Below, piece by piece: positions 42,740-51,738 of a stretch of 64,000 nt of DNA (position 1 is the first letter of the stretch; every line of letters starts with the position of its first letter). Below the pieces are notes generated by a model. That model saw nothing but the letters and a program-made list of their open reading frames with translations, was not told the DNA's origin and ran no database searches. Source of the stretch: Methanothermobacter tenebrarum (GTDB lineage Archaea > Methanobacteriota > Methanobacteria > Methanobacteriales > DSM-23052); assembly GCF_023167465.1 (NCBI RefSeq), contig NZ_AP025698.1, forward strand, positions 558,001-622,000. Reading direction: 5' to 3'. The position numbers and the translations under genes are program-made.

Positions 42740-44701
42740 TTGAAGAGAGTATTTATCACTTGTGCACTTCCATACGCCAACGGGCCAACGCACCTTGGAC
42801 ACCTAAGATCAACATATATACCGGCGGACATATACGCCCGCTACAATCGGATAAAAGGAAGAGAAGTATTATTTGTATGCGCAACAGACGAACATGGAAC
42901 CCCAATAGCTGTCAAGGCCGAGAAGGAATCAAAAGATCCCCTGGAGGTGGCCACCCATTATTATAAGATGATCCGCCGCGACCTCGAAGCATGTGACATA
43001 TCATTCGATAATTTTTCACGTACAAGCAAACCCCTACATTATAGGATAGCCCAAAACTTCTTCCTAAAACTCTACAAAAAGGATTTCATCTATGAAAAGG
43101 ATATAAAACAATTATATTGCAGTGAATGTCAACGTTTTCTCCCTGACAGGTACGTTGAAGGTGAATGCCCATACTGCGGGGCTGAAGGGGCTCGAGGAGA
43201 CCACTGCGAAGCCTGCGGCAGACACCTTGAACCCCTACAATTAGTCAACCCCAAGTGCATGATCTGCGGCTCAAAACCAGAGATCAGAAAATCTAGACAT
43301 TATTTCTTCAGGTTGAGCAAATTCCAGGACAAACTCCTTGAATGGATAAAATCAAATAAAAACCTGCCCGCGAATGTTAAAAACTATGCACTACAGTGGG
43401 TGCAGGAAGGCCTGAAAGATTGGATACTTACAAGGGACATGGAATGGGGCATACCAGTACCACTCAAAGAAGCCAAGGGAAAAATAATCTACGTCTGGGG
43501 GGAAGCATTCCTAGGTTATATTTCATCAGCGGTTGAATGGAGCGAAAAAACGGGCAAAAACTGGAGAAAATACTGGGACGATACAGTAGTGCACTTCATA
43601 GGCAAGGATATAATCTATCATCATGCGATCTTCTGGCCAGCCCTACTCATGGCATATGGTTGCAAACTCCCAGATAATATCATAGCAGGAGAATACCTCT
43701 CCCTCGAGGGTAAGAAGATGTCCACGAGCAAGAATTGGGTTATCTGGACATCAGAATTCCTTGAAAGGTTTGAAAGCGACATCCTAAGATATTATCTTAC
43801 AATAAACGCGCCCCTAACAAGGGACACAGACTTCTCATGGGAGGATTTCCAAAGGAGAGTGAATGATGAACTAGCAGACATCCTAGGCAATTTTCTCCAT
43901 CGCACATTCTCCTTCACCAACCGCTTCTACAACAGTAAGATACCAGAAGCCAACCTAGAAGATCAGGACATCAAAATCATAGAGGATATTAAAAAGGCTA
44001 AAGAAGATATCGAAGATGCCATTGAAAGGTTCAATTTCAGGGAAGGACTCGTAGAGATAATAGGCTTGGCAAAGAAAGGTAACAAGTACTTCAACGACCA
44101 GGAACCATGGAGGACCATCAAAGAAGACCCCAACAGGGCCGCGGCTTGCATATTCACTTGTAACCAGTTAGCCAAGGCAATAGGAGTGCTCCTAGAACCA
44201 TACATGCCTAGGAAATCCGCCAGGATACTGAAGATACTCAATTTAGAGGATGCCTCCTGGGATGATGCCACCACCCCAATAAAGGCTGGCCACGAAATCA
44301 GAAAAGCCAAACCATTATTCGCCAAGATCCAAGACAAGATCATAGAAGAAGAAAAACGCAAACTCCACCAGAAAACAAAAACCCAAGAATATATTAGCAT
44401 AGAAGATTTCGCAAAATTAGACCTCAGAGTAGGCAGAATATTAGAAGCCTCCAGGATCAAAGGCTCAGAAAAACTGCTAAAATTGAAAGTTGACCTAGAT
44501 GATAGGACAATCCAAGTAGTGGCCGGTATAGGATCAAAATATTCAGCAAGTGAACTCCCCGGGAAAAAAGTTATAGTACTAGCCAATATAAAACCTACAA
44601 GATTATTCGGCACAAAATCTGAGGGCATGATACTCGCAACAGCAGAAAAAATGAGCCTACTAACAGTAGAAGATGGTGAAATAGGTGAAAAGATAAAATA
44701 G
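42740..44701 (+). CDS. metG: Methionyl-tRNA synthetase with C-terminal tRNA-binding domain
   Basis: Charges tRNA-Met. 653 residues: class I signature CALPYANGPTHLGHLRS (HIGH as HLGH) at about residues 7-23, a zinc insertion with two knuckle pairs (CSECQRFLP, CPYCGAEG, CEACGRH, CMICGSK), and KMSTS in LEGKKMSTSKNW at about 330. An anticodon-binding helical domain follows, then an EMAPII/Trbp-type domain (ISIEDFAKLDLRVGRILEA, VVAGIGSKYSASELPGK) from about 545. The start is TTG at 42740, 7 nt after AGGAGG. TATA candidate AAGTATTTATC at about 42691. Complete and normal. Confidence 0.97.
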   Translation: MKRVFITCALPYANGPTHLGHLRSTYIPADIYARYNRIKGREVLFVCATDEHGTPIAVKAEKESKDPLEVATHYYKMIRRDLEACDISFDNFSRTSKPLHYRIAQNFFLKLYKKDFIYEKDIKQLYCSECQRFLPDRYVEGECPYCGAEGARGDHCEACGRHLEPLQLVNPKCMICGSKPEIRKSRHYFFRLSKFQDKLLEWIKSNKNLPANVKNYALQWVQEGLKDWILTRDMEWGIPVPLKEAKGKIIYVWGEAFLGYISSAVEWSEKTGKNWRKYWDDTVVHFIGKDIIYHHAIFWPALLMAYGCKLPDNIIAGEYLSLEGKKMSTSKNWVIWTSEFLERFESDILRYYLTINAPLTRDTDFSWEDFQRRVNDELADILGNFLHRTFSFTNRFYNSKIPEANLEDQDIKIIEDIKKAKEDIEDAIERFNFREGLVEIIGLAKKGNKYFNDQEPWRTIKEDPNRAAACIFTCNQLAKAIGVLLEPYMPRKSARILKILNLEDASWDDATTPIKAGHEIRKAKPLFAKIQDKIIEEEKRKLHQKTKTQEYISIEDFAKLDLRVGRILEASRIKGSEKLLKLKVDLDDRTIQVVAGIGSKYSASELPGKKVIVLANIKPTRLFGTKSEGMILATAEKMSLLTVEDGEIGEKIK

Positions 44702-44729
44702 ACCCCACACACATAATATCGTTGATAAA

Positions 44730-46289
44730 ATGGAAGAACCAGCCCTCATAGCAAAATCTGAAAGATTCCTAGAAAGTATAAAAAGCCATAGGATAAACCC
44801 AGATGATCTTATAGACCCCAAAGGTTTCATCCGAACATACTCCTATCTACGATCCAATCTAAGAAAACTCCAAAAAATAAAAAAGAGGATGGAACTGAAA
44901 GGATTCAAAACACCATACCGGTCAGTGGCGATCTACGGGCCCCCACTAAAAGGCGAGCTGAAAGCAGAAGACCTCCATGACATAAGAAGACAAACACAAT
45001 ACTTCAGGATGAAAGCCTCACTTAAAAAGAACATCCTAGACAGGGTAAACTCTGCAATAGCATCCCACAAAATAGCATTAGGCCACCTAGAAGAACACGC
45101 CACCTTAACCTGTGAAAGATGCAAAAAAACCTTCAGACTCGGCGAACTGCCAGAAGATAAACCTAGAGAATGTGAATGCGGCTCCACCCTCCAAGTAAAA
45201 TTCGAGGAAGGAAACATAAAACGTCCCCAGATAATACCATACCTCCCACTTTCAGGAGATTATATGGTCAAGATCTCCCAATTAACCCCATGGGCCAGAG
45301 AATCCTTCAAAGAAATTATAAGACTCCTAAAGGATGAGAAAAGTGGGACCATAACCTCGGCGACAATGATCGTTAAAGTCCCCAAATCCGGGCGCTGGAT
45401 CAGAAAAAGGATGACCATTGAAGACATCGACCACATCGACTATGAAAAAAAAATAAAACAAGAATACGGACCCCATGCAAGGATAGAATTCATACAATTT
45501 CACCGTAGAAAATCCACAATAATCAATGACAGACACATTAGAACAGCACTAGCACTAGCCTACTCCGGCTTCATCCAAGATTTCATAGTCAACAGAGAAG
45601 ATGAAATCCTCCAAAAAAGATTAAAAAAACCACAGTTAGTTAAAAGATATGATGAAATACAGGAAGAAGCCAGAGAATACTCCCCACCCTTTATAAGAGA
45701 AGGTAAAGAGCTTGAAGAAATCCGAAAAAGAAGACTAGAGGACCTCCTCATCCAGGAAGGTCTGGCAGATGAAAATGGAAATTTAAAACCAGACCTTAAA
45801 TCCGACCTAGAACTGAGAGAGAAAATAGTCAAGAATATCTTCTCAAGAACCCCCACAACACTAATACTATGGGATATCACCTGCTACTATCTCACAACAT
45901 CATATGATAGGAGAAGTAAATATGCAGGTCCATTCCCCGGACTGGGACCGGTCCTAGACTTGAGACAGGCAAAAATATTTAATAGGATGGACAGAGAAGC
46001 TGTTAAACTCCTCAGAGAATATGGGGAGAAAATATTCTATATAAAAAATCCTCAAAAATTATTATTGAAAAAATTTGAAATAGAAGAAAAAACAAAAGGC
46101 CTGCACATGAAAATCAACCAAAGAGCCTTCGGAGCCGCTCTAATCAACCTAGAATCTGATATAGATGAAAAAACATGTGCCAGTATATTTTCTGTTACAT
46201 TAGACGAGTTAAAAAAAGAAAAAGAGAATATAAAGACCCTCAGAAAACCAGCCGACAAGGCCAGGCTCTTCATGGAAATGATCAAATAA
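44730..46289 (+). CDS. DUF530-type archaeal protein with zinc ribbon
   Basis: 519-residue soluble, basic, helix-rich protein. A four-Cys ribbon (CERCKKTFRLGELP, then ECECGSTLQV) lies near residues 128-152. Later parts include LPLSGDYMVKISQLTPWARESFKEI, IDHIDYEKKIKQEYGPHARIEFIQFHRRKS, and the distinctive WDITCYYLTTSYDRRSKYAGPFPGLGPVLD. The length and the zinc ribbon fit the archaeal DUF530 family, named from memory rather than a search. It is 28 nt downstream of metG. A role with RNA or translation is suggested by composition and neighbourhood only. Confidence 0.65.
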   Translation: MEEPALIAKSERFLESIKSHRINPDDLIDPKGFIRTYSYLRSNLRKLQKIKKRMELKGFKTPYRSVAIYGPPLKGELKAEDLHDIRRQTQYFRMKASLKKNILDRVNSAIASHKIALGHLEEHATLTCERCKKTFRLGELPEDKPRECECGSTLQVKFEEGNIKRPQIIPYLPLSGDYMVKISQLTPWARESFKEIIRLLKDEKSGTITSATMIVKVPKSGRWIRKRMTIEDIDHIDYEKKIKQEYGPHARIEFIQFHRRKSTIINDRHIRTALALAYSGFIQDFIVNREDEILQKRLKKPQLVKRYDEIQEEAREYSPPFIREGKELEEIRKRRLEDLLIQEGLADENGNLKPDLKSDLELREKIVKNIFSRTPTTLILWDITCYYLTTSYDRRSKYAGPFPGLGPVLDLRQAKIFNRMDREAVKLLREYGEKIFYIKNPQKLLLKKFEIEEKTKGLHMKINQRAFGAALINLESDIDEKTCASIFSVTLDELKKEKENIKTLRKPADKARLFMEMIK

Positions 46290-46384
46290 ACCCCACATCA
46301 CATGCTAACATTCACAGTTAACCCCCCATCCTAATATAATAAGGAACCCCAAACAGTGACCATGTTATTAAAAAGGGGGAGAAA

Positions 46385-46846
46385 GTGATCACATTGGCTA
46401 AAAAAATACATATAAACCAGCCATTAACCTCACGTAGAATAATAGAAGTCCTTGAAAAAAACCCAGACCTTGAAAAGATCACATGCCCACCCAGCCTATA
46501 TAATAGAATCCCACCAAAATACCTCAAAGCCCTCAAAGACCTGGGAATAAAAGTAGAACCTAAAAGACGGCGTAAATATGCTGAAAAGGACGTGAAGATG
46601 ATCAGAAAACTTATAAGCGAAGGTAAAACCCCAAAGGAGATAGCGAATATAACAAAGATGCCCATCAAGACAATATACTACCTTAAAGGGGATATGAAAC
46701 TCAAAAGGGGTCCCAAGCCTAAATATGATAAAATCACGAGAATGCGCGTGCGGAAAATGGCAGAAGAGGGCGTGCCCGCGAAAAAAATAGCGGAAAAGTT
46801 TAATATACCCCTAAGGACAGTCTATTACATAATCAAAAAAGGGTGA
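46385..46846 (+). CDS. Helix-turn-helix protein with two resolvase-type HTH motifs
   Basis: 153 residues, very basic. Two similar HTH units are visible: MIRKLISEGKTPKEIANITKMPIKTIYYLKG and MRVRKMAEEGVPAKKIAEKFNIPLRTVYYIIKKG, both of the Hin/homeodomain-like class. The N-terminal 70 residues (RRIIEVLEKNPDLEKITCPPSLYNRIPPKYL) resemble an additional small domain. It overlaps nothing and is followed after 6 nt by the MraY-like gene, so it may regulate or simply be co-transcribed with it. Start is GTG 46385 or TTG 46394; the latter has the GTGAT plus 4 nt layout. DNA-binding is likely; the target is unknown. Confidence 0.7.
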   Translation: MITLAKKIHINQPLTSRRIIEVLEKNPDLEKITCPPSLYNRIPPKYLKALKDLGIKVEPKRRRKYAEKDVKMIRKLISEGKTPKEIANITKMPIKTIYYLKGDMKLKRGPKPKYDKITRMRVRKMAEEGVPAKKIAEKFNIPLRTVYYIIKKG

Positions 46847-46852
46847 TCAGAG

Positions 46853-47815
46853 TTGCTGACAGTCGAATTTAACACTATAATAACAGTATCCATTATCTGT
46901 TTCACCGTGGCGTTTTCATCAACCTACCTTGTAATGCCAAGATTAATAAACAAACTAAGGAATGCTAACGTTGTCGGGAAAGACATCCACAAAATCTCCA
47001 AGCCGATAGTCGCCGAAATGGGTGGCATCGGAATACTATTCGGATTCATAATAGGAATGTTCATAGCAATCTGCACATTCCCAAAACTCCACTATGAATT
47101 CATAGTAACCCTACTTGTCATCATATTAGTCGGCCTCGTGGGCATGGTAGATGACCTTGTAAGGCTTTCATCAAAGGAAAAACTATTCCTCTTATTCTTG
47201 GCAGGACTCCCACTCATATGGGTAGCCCCCCCTAACGTGGGTATACTATATCTTATAAGCATGCCAATAGCAGTTTCCATAGCCTCAAACCTCACTAACA
47301 TGCTAGCCGGCTTGAATGGGATCGAATCAGGATTGGGATCTATAGCCATGATATCACTCACAGCATCCTGTATAATAATGGGAAAATATGATGTTTCACT
47401 CATCACAATGACAATGTTAGGGGCTCTCCTGGCCTTTTTAATATACAATCGTTACCCCTCACGCGTATTCCCAGGAGATGTTGGGACACTTATAATAGGA
47501 GCATGTATAGCTGCTGTGGCATTCATAGGACGTATAAAAAGCATAGCATTCATCGTATTATTGCCGAATATAATAGATTCTCTCCTAAAATTTTATAGTG
47601 CTGGTGTGATGGAGAGGCATCAACACGCCCCCACAAGGGTGACAGAAGATGGTAAACTTGTAGCACCCCCAGAGGGGTTTAATTCGCTTATAAGATGGAT
47701 ACTAAGAAGGCCGATGAAGGAAAAACATGTTGTGCTCATTGTATGGTTTATAGGGGTACTATTCGGTTCCCTTGGGATACTACTAGCTTTTATACTACCC
47801 CTTGACCCGATATAA
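46853..47815 (+). CDS. MraY/WecA-like glycosyl-1-phosphate transferase
   Basis: 320-residue membrane enzyme with about ten helices. Catalytic motifs of the family are present: the Asp pair GLVGMVDDLVRLSSKEK, SNLTNMLAGLNGIESGLG (N-x3-N-x2-D-like region in MraY/WecA, here NMLAGLNGIE) and FPGDVGTLIIGA. It moves a sugar phosphate from a UDP-sugar to a polyprenyl phosphate at the cytoplasmic face. With the MurT-like ligase at 40.2 kb it is a candidate for the lipid step of pseudomurein synthesis. TTG start 5 nt after GGTGAT. It overlaps the convergent TPR gene by 21 bp. Confidence 0.9.
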   Translation: MLTVEFNTIITVSIICFTVAFSSTYLVMPRLINKLRNANVVGKDIHKISKPIVAEMGGIGILFGFIIGMFIAICTFPKLHYEFIVTLLVIILVGLVGMVDDLVRLSSKEKLFLLFLAGLPLIWVAPPNVGILYLISMPIAVSIASNLTNMLAGLNGIESGLGSIAMISLTASCIIMGKYDVSLITMTMLGALLAFLIYNRYPSRVFPGDVGTLIIGACIAAVAFIGRIKSIAFIVLLPNIIDSLLKFYSAGVMERHQHAPTRVTEDGKLVAPPEGFNSLIRWILRRPMKEKHVVLIVWFIGVLFGSLGILLAFILPLDPI

Positions 47816-48652
47816 TAACCTACAAATATCCGCAACAATCTTAGAAGCCTCAAGATCGTCTGAATCCCTAAAAAGTTCAACTGCACTTTTAAAATTATCT
47901 AAAGCCTCTTCTTCATCCCCTCTAATGAAATGTATGACGCCCAGGAAAACATTCACAATCCCAAGTGACAGCTTATCCTCCCTCTTAGTGAATATCTCCT
48001 CAGCCCGTTTAAAATAATTGAATGCCTCATCATAATTTTTATCTTCGAATGAACGGCTTCCAAGGATTAGGAGGATGGAAGCCTCACCCGATTCGTCGTT
48101 GATTGTAGTAGCTATATCTAGGGCCTCTTTCAACTCCTCAATGGTGCCCGCAGATGGTTCATATACTGATTCTAAACGTCCAAATAATGTTCTCAATTTT
48201 GGTAGTATCCTGTCAATATCAACTTTGAACTTCCCCGGTTCAGGGGTGGGGGTCTCTTCAAGCCTTTTACGCAATTCAGCCATTTCTATGGCTTCTCTCA
48301 TCTTCTCAACTTCGTTTATCTTTTCTTTCATCTCAGCCTTGTGGGGTGATTTAATTGAAGAATAAATTTTGAATGCTTCCTTAAAATATTCAATGGCAAT
48401 ATCTAACTCCCGCTTATCCAGGTAAACCTCACCCATAGAATTTAATACGAGGGCTTCGAGTTCCTTATCATCCAATTCAACAGCTACTTTAAACGCCTTT
48501 TCAAGATATTCCATAGCATCCTCATGCTCGCCCTCATCAAGATAATACCCTGCTATGGATAAAAGGATATCGAATTCCTCCTCCCATAATTCCTGGAGGC
48601 GACGGATATAATCCTCTAATGACTTTCTCCTTCCAAATAGGTCAAATATCAT
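47795..48652 (-). CDS. TPR protein, last gene of the KaiC/GTPase/roadblock operon
   Basis: About 285 residues, soluble, almost entirely helical. Tetratricopeptide repeats: ILLSIAGYYLDEGEHEDAMEYLEKAFKVA, ALVLNSMGEVYLDKRELDIAIEYFKEAFKIY, then a linker with Pro-Thr-Pro, and a second cluster ILLILGSRSFEDKNYDEAFNYFKRAEEIF and VNVFLGVIHFIRGDEEEALDNFKSAVELF. Such scaffolds hold protein complexes together. ATG 48652 overlaps the TGA of the upstream KaiC-like gene, indicating translational coupling. It is therefore probably part of the same machine as the ATPases and the GTPase. Confidence 0.85.
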   Translation of the reverse strand: MIFDLFGRRKSLEDYIRRLQELWEEEFDILLSIAGYYLDEGEHEDAMEYLEKAFKVAVELDDKELEALVLNSMGEVYLDKRELDIAIEYFKEAFKIYSSIKSPHKAEMKEKINEVEKMREAIEMAELRKRLEETPTPEPGKFKVDIDRILPKLRTLFGRLESVYEPSAGTIEELKEALDIATTINDESGEASILLILGSRSFEDKNYDEAFNYFKRAEEIFTKREDKLSLGIVNVFLGVIHFIRGDEEEALDNFKSAVELFRDSDDLEASKIVADICRLLYRVKG

Positions 48653-49329
48653 TTTATCCCCCAAAATTCAATCCCATTATCTGTTATAGTGTATTGGGCA
48701 GACCTTCTCCCTGCTGAAGATTCTATTTGGATTTTCTCCCCATCAAAACATAATTTTAGATCAGCTAAATCCATCAAAGAAGTTTCAATCGAAGGTTCAA
48801 CAGTTCCTATTGTATGCACCACAACCCCTATACCCCTAGCCTCACTTATACGAGTCTTATAAGCCTTCACAAGCCTCAACACAAGGCTTGGGGGGTTAAA
48901 TGCGAACATCATTGTGAGGGAATCTAATACACTCCTAAACTTGGATGATTTCCTGAATAATGAACGTGTACCCACACCCACCTTCACCATAAGATCGGTA
49001 AGGTTCTGGACCGATGAAAACCTTAATGTCACCGAATCCTCAACCTTAACACCAGCCAAGCGGGTTAAAAGATCTATTATATAAACGTCACCACTTTGAA
49101 TATATGGTCGTAGAAACCAATTAAATTCCATCATCCTCTGCTCAAGCTGCCTTGAACCATAATCAGCCACTATATACAAGCACGGTTCGCCACCTTCAAG
49201 GCCGGAATAAAGAAACTGATAACAGAATATGGACTTACCCACCTTAGGAGGGCCATGGACTAGTATAAGATCCCCTGGCGCCACATCCTCGAGGAGATCC
49301 TCCAAAACCTTCACTTCCTGGTCTTTCAT
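48649..49329 (-). CDS. KaiC/RecA-superfamily ATPase (copy 2 of the operon)
   Basis: About 226 residues, a single KaiC-like domain. Walker A HGPPKVGKSIF is at about residue 25; SVLDSLTMMFAFN serves as the Walker B-like strand with Asp. The stretch CLYIVADYGSRQLEQRMMEFNW and the final strand HTIGTVEPSIETSLMDLADLKL are shared with the next gene upstream, so the two are tandem paralogues. Related archaeal proteins include GvpD- and ArlH-type ATPases that regulate other complexes. Start may be GTG 49338, ATG 49335 or ATG 49329; no good RBS decides. Cytoplasmic. Confidence 0.85.
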   Translation of the reverse strand: MKDQEVKVLEDLLEDVAPGDLILVHGPPKVGKSIFCYQFLYSGLEGGEPCLYIVADYGSRQLEQRMMEFNWFLRPYIQSGDVYIIDLLTRLAGVKVEDSVTLRFSSVQNLTDLMVKVGVGTRSLFRKSSKFRSVLDSLTMMFAFNPPSLVLRLVKAYKTRISEARGIGVVVHTIGTVEPSIETSLMDLADLKLCFDGEKIQIESSAGRRSAQYTITDNGIEFWGIK

Positions 49330-49344
49330 GAACATCACACAAAT

Positions 49345-50043
49345 CTAGTCAACTATTATACCCTCACGGGTTATATCATAATGCGCTTTTATCTTACCAC
49401 CCCCAATCATGGCCTCTATGGTGAGATTCTCCCCATCAAGGTGGATTATATTATCCACTATGGCCTTTAACATGTTCTCGACCTTGCAAGAAGCTGAACC
49501 TTCAGTGTAAGTTACAATGGCCGTCCCCCCACTCTCTTTTATACGCATTATGTAAACTGTGAACACCCTTACAATCAAGACCTCGTCATTGAACGCCATG
49601 AGGGTTGTTAACGAATCAAGAACTGATCTGAAACGGGACGCCTTTGATGTTATCTGGCGTATGGCCATGCCCAATTTTACCATGATATCTGTAGGATTAT
49701 GTACAGATGCTAGGAAATAGTTGGGTTTACTTTCAACTTCCACGCCCGCAATTGTTGATATCGCATCTATAAGATAAAAAGTTTCATTATCGATATACTC
49801 ATCAAGGTTCCAACCGAAATTGGCTATATTCCTTTCCATGTCCTTCAGACCATAATCGGTACTGATATAGAGGCATGGTTCATCATTACGAAGACCTTCA
49901 TATGCAAATTGATAAGAGAATATGGATTTACCCACTTTTGGGGGGCCGTAGATGAGTGTAACAGTGTTATCTACAAATGATCCACCACCATCCCCCATGA
50001 GCTCATCTAAACCTGGAATTCCTGAGGAGATCCTCACAATCAA
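49345..50043 (-). CDS. KaiC/RecA-superfamily ATPase (copy 1 of the operon)
   Basis: About 232 residues: RISSGIPGLDELMGDGGGSF (the canonical KaiC opening), Walker A YGPPKVGKSIFSYQFAYEGL, CLYISTDYGLKDMERNIANFGWNLDEYID, and SVLDSLTTLMAFN. One domain only, so unlike true KaiC there is no tandem repeat within the protein and no autokinase tail. The TTG at 50043 lies 4 nt after GGTGAT, which is the last two codons of the upstream gene; the ATG at 50055 would overlap it by 11 bp. Paralogue of the following gene (about one third to one half identical by eye). Confidence 0.87.
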   Translation of the reverse strand: MIVRISSGIPGLDELMGDGGGSFVDNTVTLIYGPPKVGKSIFSYQFAYEGLRNDEPCLYISTDYGLKDMERNIANFGWNLDEYIDNETFYLIDAISTIAGVEVESKPNYFLASVHNPTDIMVKLGMAIRQITSKASRFRSVLDSLTTLMAFNDEVLIVRVFTVYIMRIKESGGTAIVTYTEGSASCKVENMLKAIVDNIIHLDGENLTIEAMIGGGKIKAHYDITREGIIVD

Positions 50044-50044
50044 T

Positions 50045-51220
50045 TCAATCACCATAGAGCAGTCCTAAGAGGGCTTCAAGGGCATCAGTAACTCCTTTCC
50101 CCTCTGTTACTATCGCTGGTATGATAGGGATATCCTCGCCGAGTTTCATCTTTTCACGTATTTCCTCGGGTGAAAGCGCCCCTGGTAAGTCCTGTTTATT
50201 TGCGACTAGAACCTTTGGTATGGCTTCTGCCTTCGCCTTCCTTATCATCTCCTTGGCCCTCGCAAATGTTTGCGGAGCTGTTGAGTCAACGATAATAAAA
50301 GCACCAACTGATTCCCTGCCTAGAACATCTAATAGCAGGTCGAACCGTTCCTGGCCAGGGGTGCCGAATACATCAGCTATAAAACCTTTATATTCAAGAT
50401 GTCCTATATCCAATGCTATCGTGGTTGGGAAAGCCGATAAAGCCTTCCTATCAACTGAAACAGACCTCTTCGATATCTTCTTCACGAAAGTCGATTTACC
50501 CGCATTATATGGGCCCGTGACTAGTATCTTGGGTATGTATACCTTAACTCCTCCCGGTTGCACCACAAAGAATAAGACCATAGTATCTGATGGTTTAGAC
50601 CATGAAGAATGGGCCACCATAAAACCTTGACCTATTATAACCCTTTCCTCTATTGTTTTAATCTCAACCACACAATCCATGGATTTCTTAAGGTTCTGGA
50701 CCAGATCGAAGTTATAATCCCATTTTGTGAAGAGATAAACTAGGCTTGTATTATATTTTTTGCCATCTAGGTTCCATTTTTTTATAATGTTTATTGTCTC
50801 ATCTTCTCCAAGATAATCTATTAGGGTTGAAAGATTATTTATAACACCTATACCATCTGGCACATCCTCTATAGCTTCCAGGATCGCCTCTTCTACCTGT
50901 GAATAATCCTCGATGGAATATTTAGCATCTGATGGCAATCCCATGAATGGCGAAGTTCCATCAACAAAAAAAGCCCGATTATCTTCTAGGAATTTTTCAA
51001 GATTCCAACCATAGGATCTGAACTCGTATATTATCGTTTCAGGTTCGGCTACATTCGTGAACACGAAACCCTTATCCCCATCCCTTAATCGTCCATTTAA
51101 CATCTGGTAACCAAAAGCCTCATAATCCACACCAGGAACGGCAGAAAACATTACAGAAGCGTTATCGATTATGCCACCACCAAGTATATCGTCAAGTTTT
51201 GGGATGTAAGTCCTTTTCAT
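50045..51220 (-). CDS. Degenerate KaiC-like domain fused to a Ras/Arf-like small GTPase
   Basis: About 391 residues in two parts. Residues 1-220 copy the KaiC-like layout (IPKLDDILGGGIID, GDKGFVFTNVAEPETIIYEFRSYGWNLEKF), but the Walker A position reads SAVPGVDYEAF with no Lys-Ser/Thr, so ATP hydrolysis is unlikely. Residues about 225-391 are a Ras-like GTPase with G1 TGPYNAGKST, a conserved FPTT switch, G3 DVFGTPGQERFD, and G4 NKQDLPG. In MglA/Rag-type systems such a GTPase is controlled by a roadblock partner, encoded here directly upstream with overlapping ends. ATG 51220 is 8 nt after GGAG; GTG 51226 is the alternative. Confidence 0.88.
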   Translation of the reverse strand: MKRTYIPKLDDILGGGIIDNASVMFSAVPGVDYEAFGYQMLNGRLRDGDKGFVFTNVAEPETIIYEFRSYGWNLEKFLEDNRAFFVDGTSPFMGLPSDAKYSIEDYSQVEEAILEAIEDVPDGIGVINNLSTLIDYLGEDETINIIKKWNLDGKKYNTSLVYLFTKWDYNFDLVQNLKKSMDCVVEIKTIEERVIIGQGFMVAHSSWSKPSDTMVLFFVVQPGGVKVYIPKILVTGPYNAGKSTFVKKISKRSVSVDRKALSAFPTTIALDIGHLEYKGFIADVFGTPGQERFDLLLDVLGRESVGAFIIVDSTAPQTFARAKEMIRKAKAEAIPKVLVANKQDLPGALSPEEIREKMKLGEDIPIIPAIVTEGKGVTDALEALLGLLYGD

Positions 51221-51222
51221 CT

Positions 51223-51600
51223 TCACATCTCCTTGAGGATTTCTTCAACCTGCCCTGCTCTAGTTTCCATTTCAACGAGTAAAAGTCCCAATTGGGCGTC
51301 TGGTTCTGCGAGTGCCGTTAATATGGCCTTCTCACCTGCAGGTTTTAAAATTATTATACCCCCTTCAGTTCTTACAGTGATCTCATCCACTGCACCAGTG
51401 TTCATCTGACCAGAGGCCGCCTCCGCAGCCCCCATGATAGTGGAACATAAAGCTGAGAAGATCCTCGCATCCACATCAGGGGGTGTGCGTGCATTTATAA
51501 GAAGACCTTCTTTGGATACGATCCCACACGCTCTTATCTGCCCAACTTGCATGAAACCTGAAAGAACATCATCCAATTTTTCCTTTTTTGTTTTGGTCAT
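51223..51600 (-). CDS. Roadblock/LC7 (MglB-like) protein
   Basis: About 125 residues: KLDDVLSGFMQVGQIRACGIVSKEGLLINARTPPDVD, FSALCSTIMGAAEAASGQMNTGAVDEITVRTEGGIIILKPAGEKAILTALAEPDAQLGLLLVEM. This is the roadblock/LC7 fold, which dimerises and acts as a GTPase-activating or scaffolding partner of small Ras-like GTPases, as MglB does for MglA. ATG at 51600 is 3-4 nt after GGGTGGA. It is the first gene after an internal promoter and its stop overlaps the GTPase gene start. Confidence 0.92.
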   Translation of the reverse strand: MTKTKKEKLDDVLSGFMQVGQIRACGIVSKEGLLINARTPPDVDARIFSALCSTIMGAAEAASGQMNTGAVDEITVRTEGGIIILKPAGEKAILTALAEPDAQLGLLLVEMETRAGQVEEILKEM

Positions 51601-51624
51601 AAATCCACCCAACCAAGAATTTTC

Positions 51625-51639
51625 AAATTATATATAACC
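51625..51639 (-). promoter_or_regulatory. TATA box for the roadblock-GTPase-KaiC operon
   Basis: On the minus strand GGTTATATATAATTT precedes the roadblock ATG by about 25-40 bp. That predicts a very short leader and means the five-gene operon can be transcribed apart from the pilin-like genes upstream. Confidence 0.55.
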
Positions 51640-51738
51640 TCATGTGAAGCCCCCACATATTATGTGAGTGTCTACCCAAGCACGTAAATTATGATAGGTT
51701 GTTTATAATCTTATCATACTAGTGGTTTTCGATTTTTT

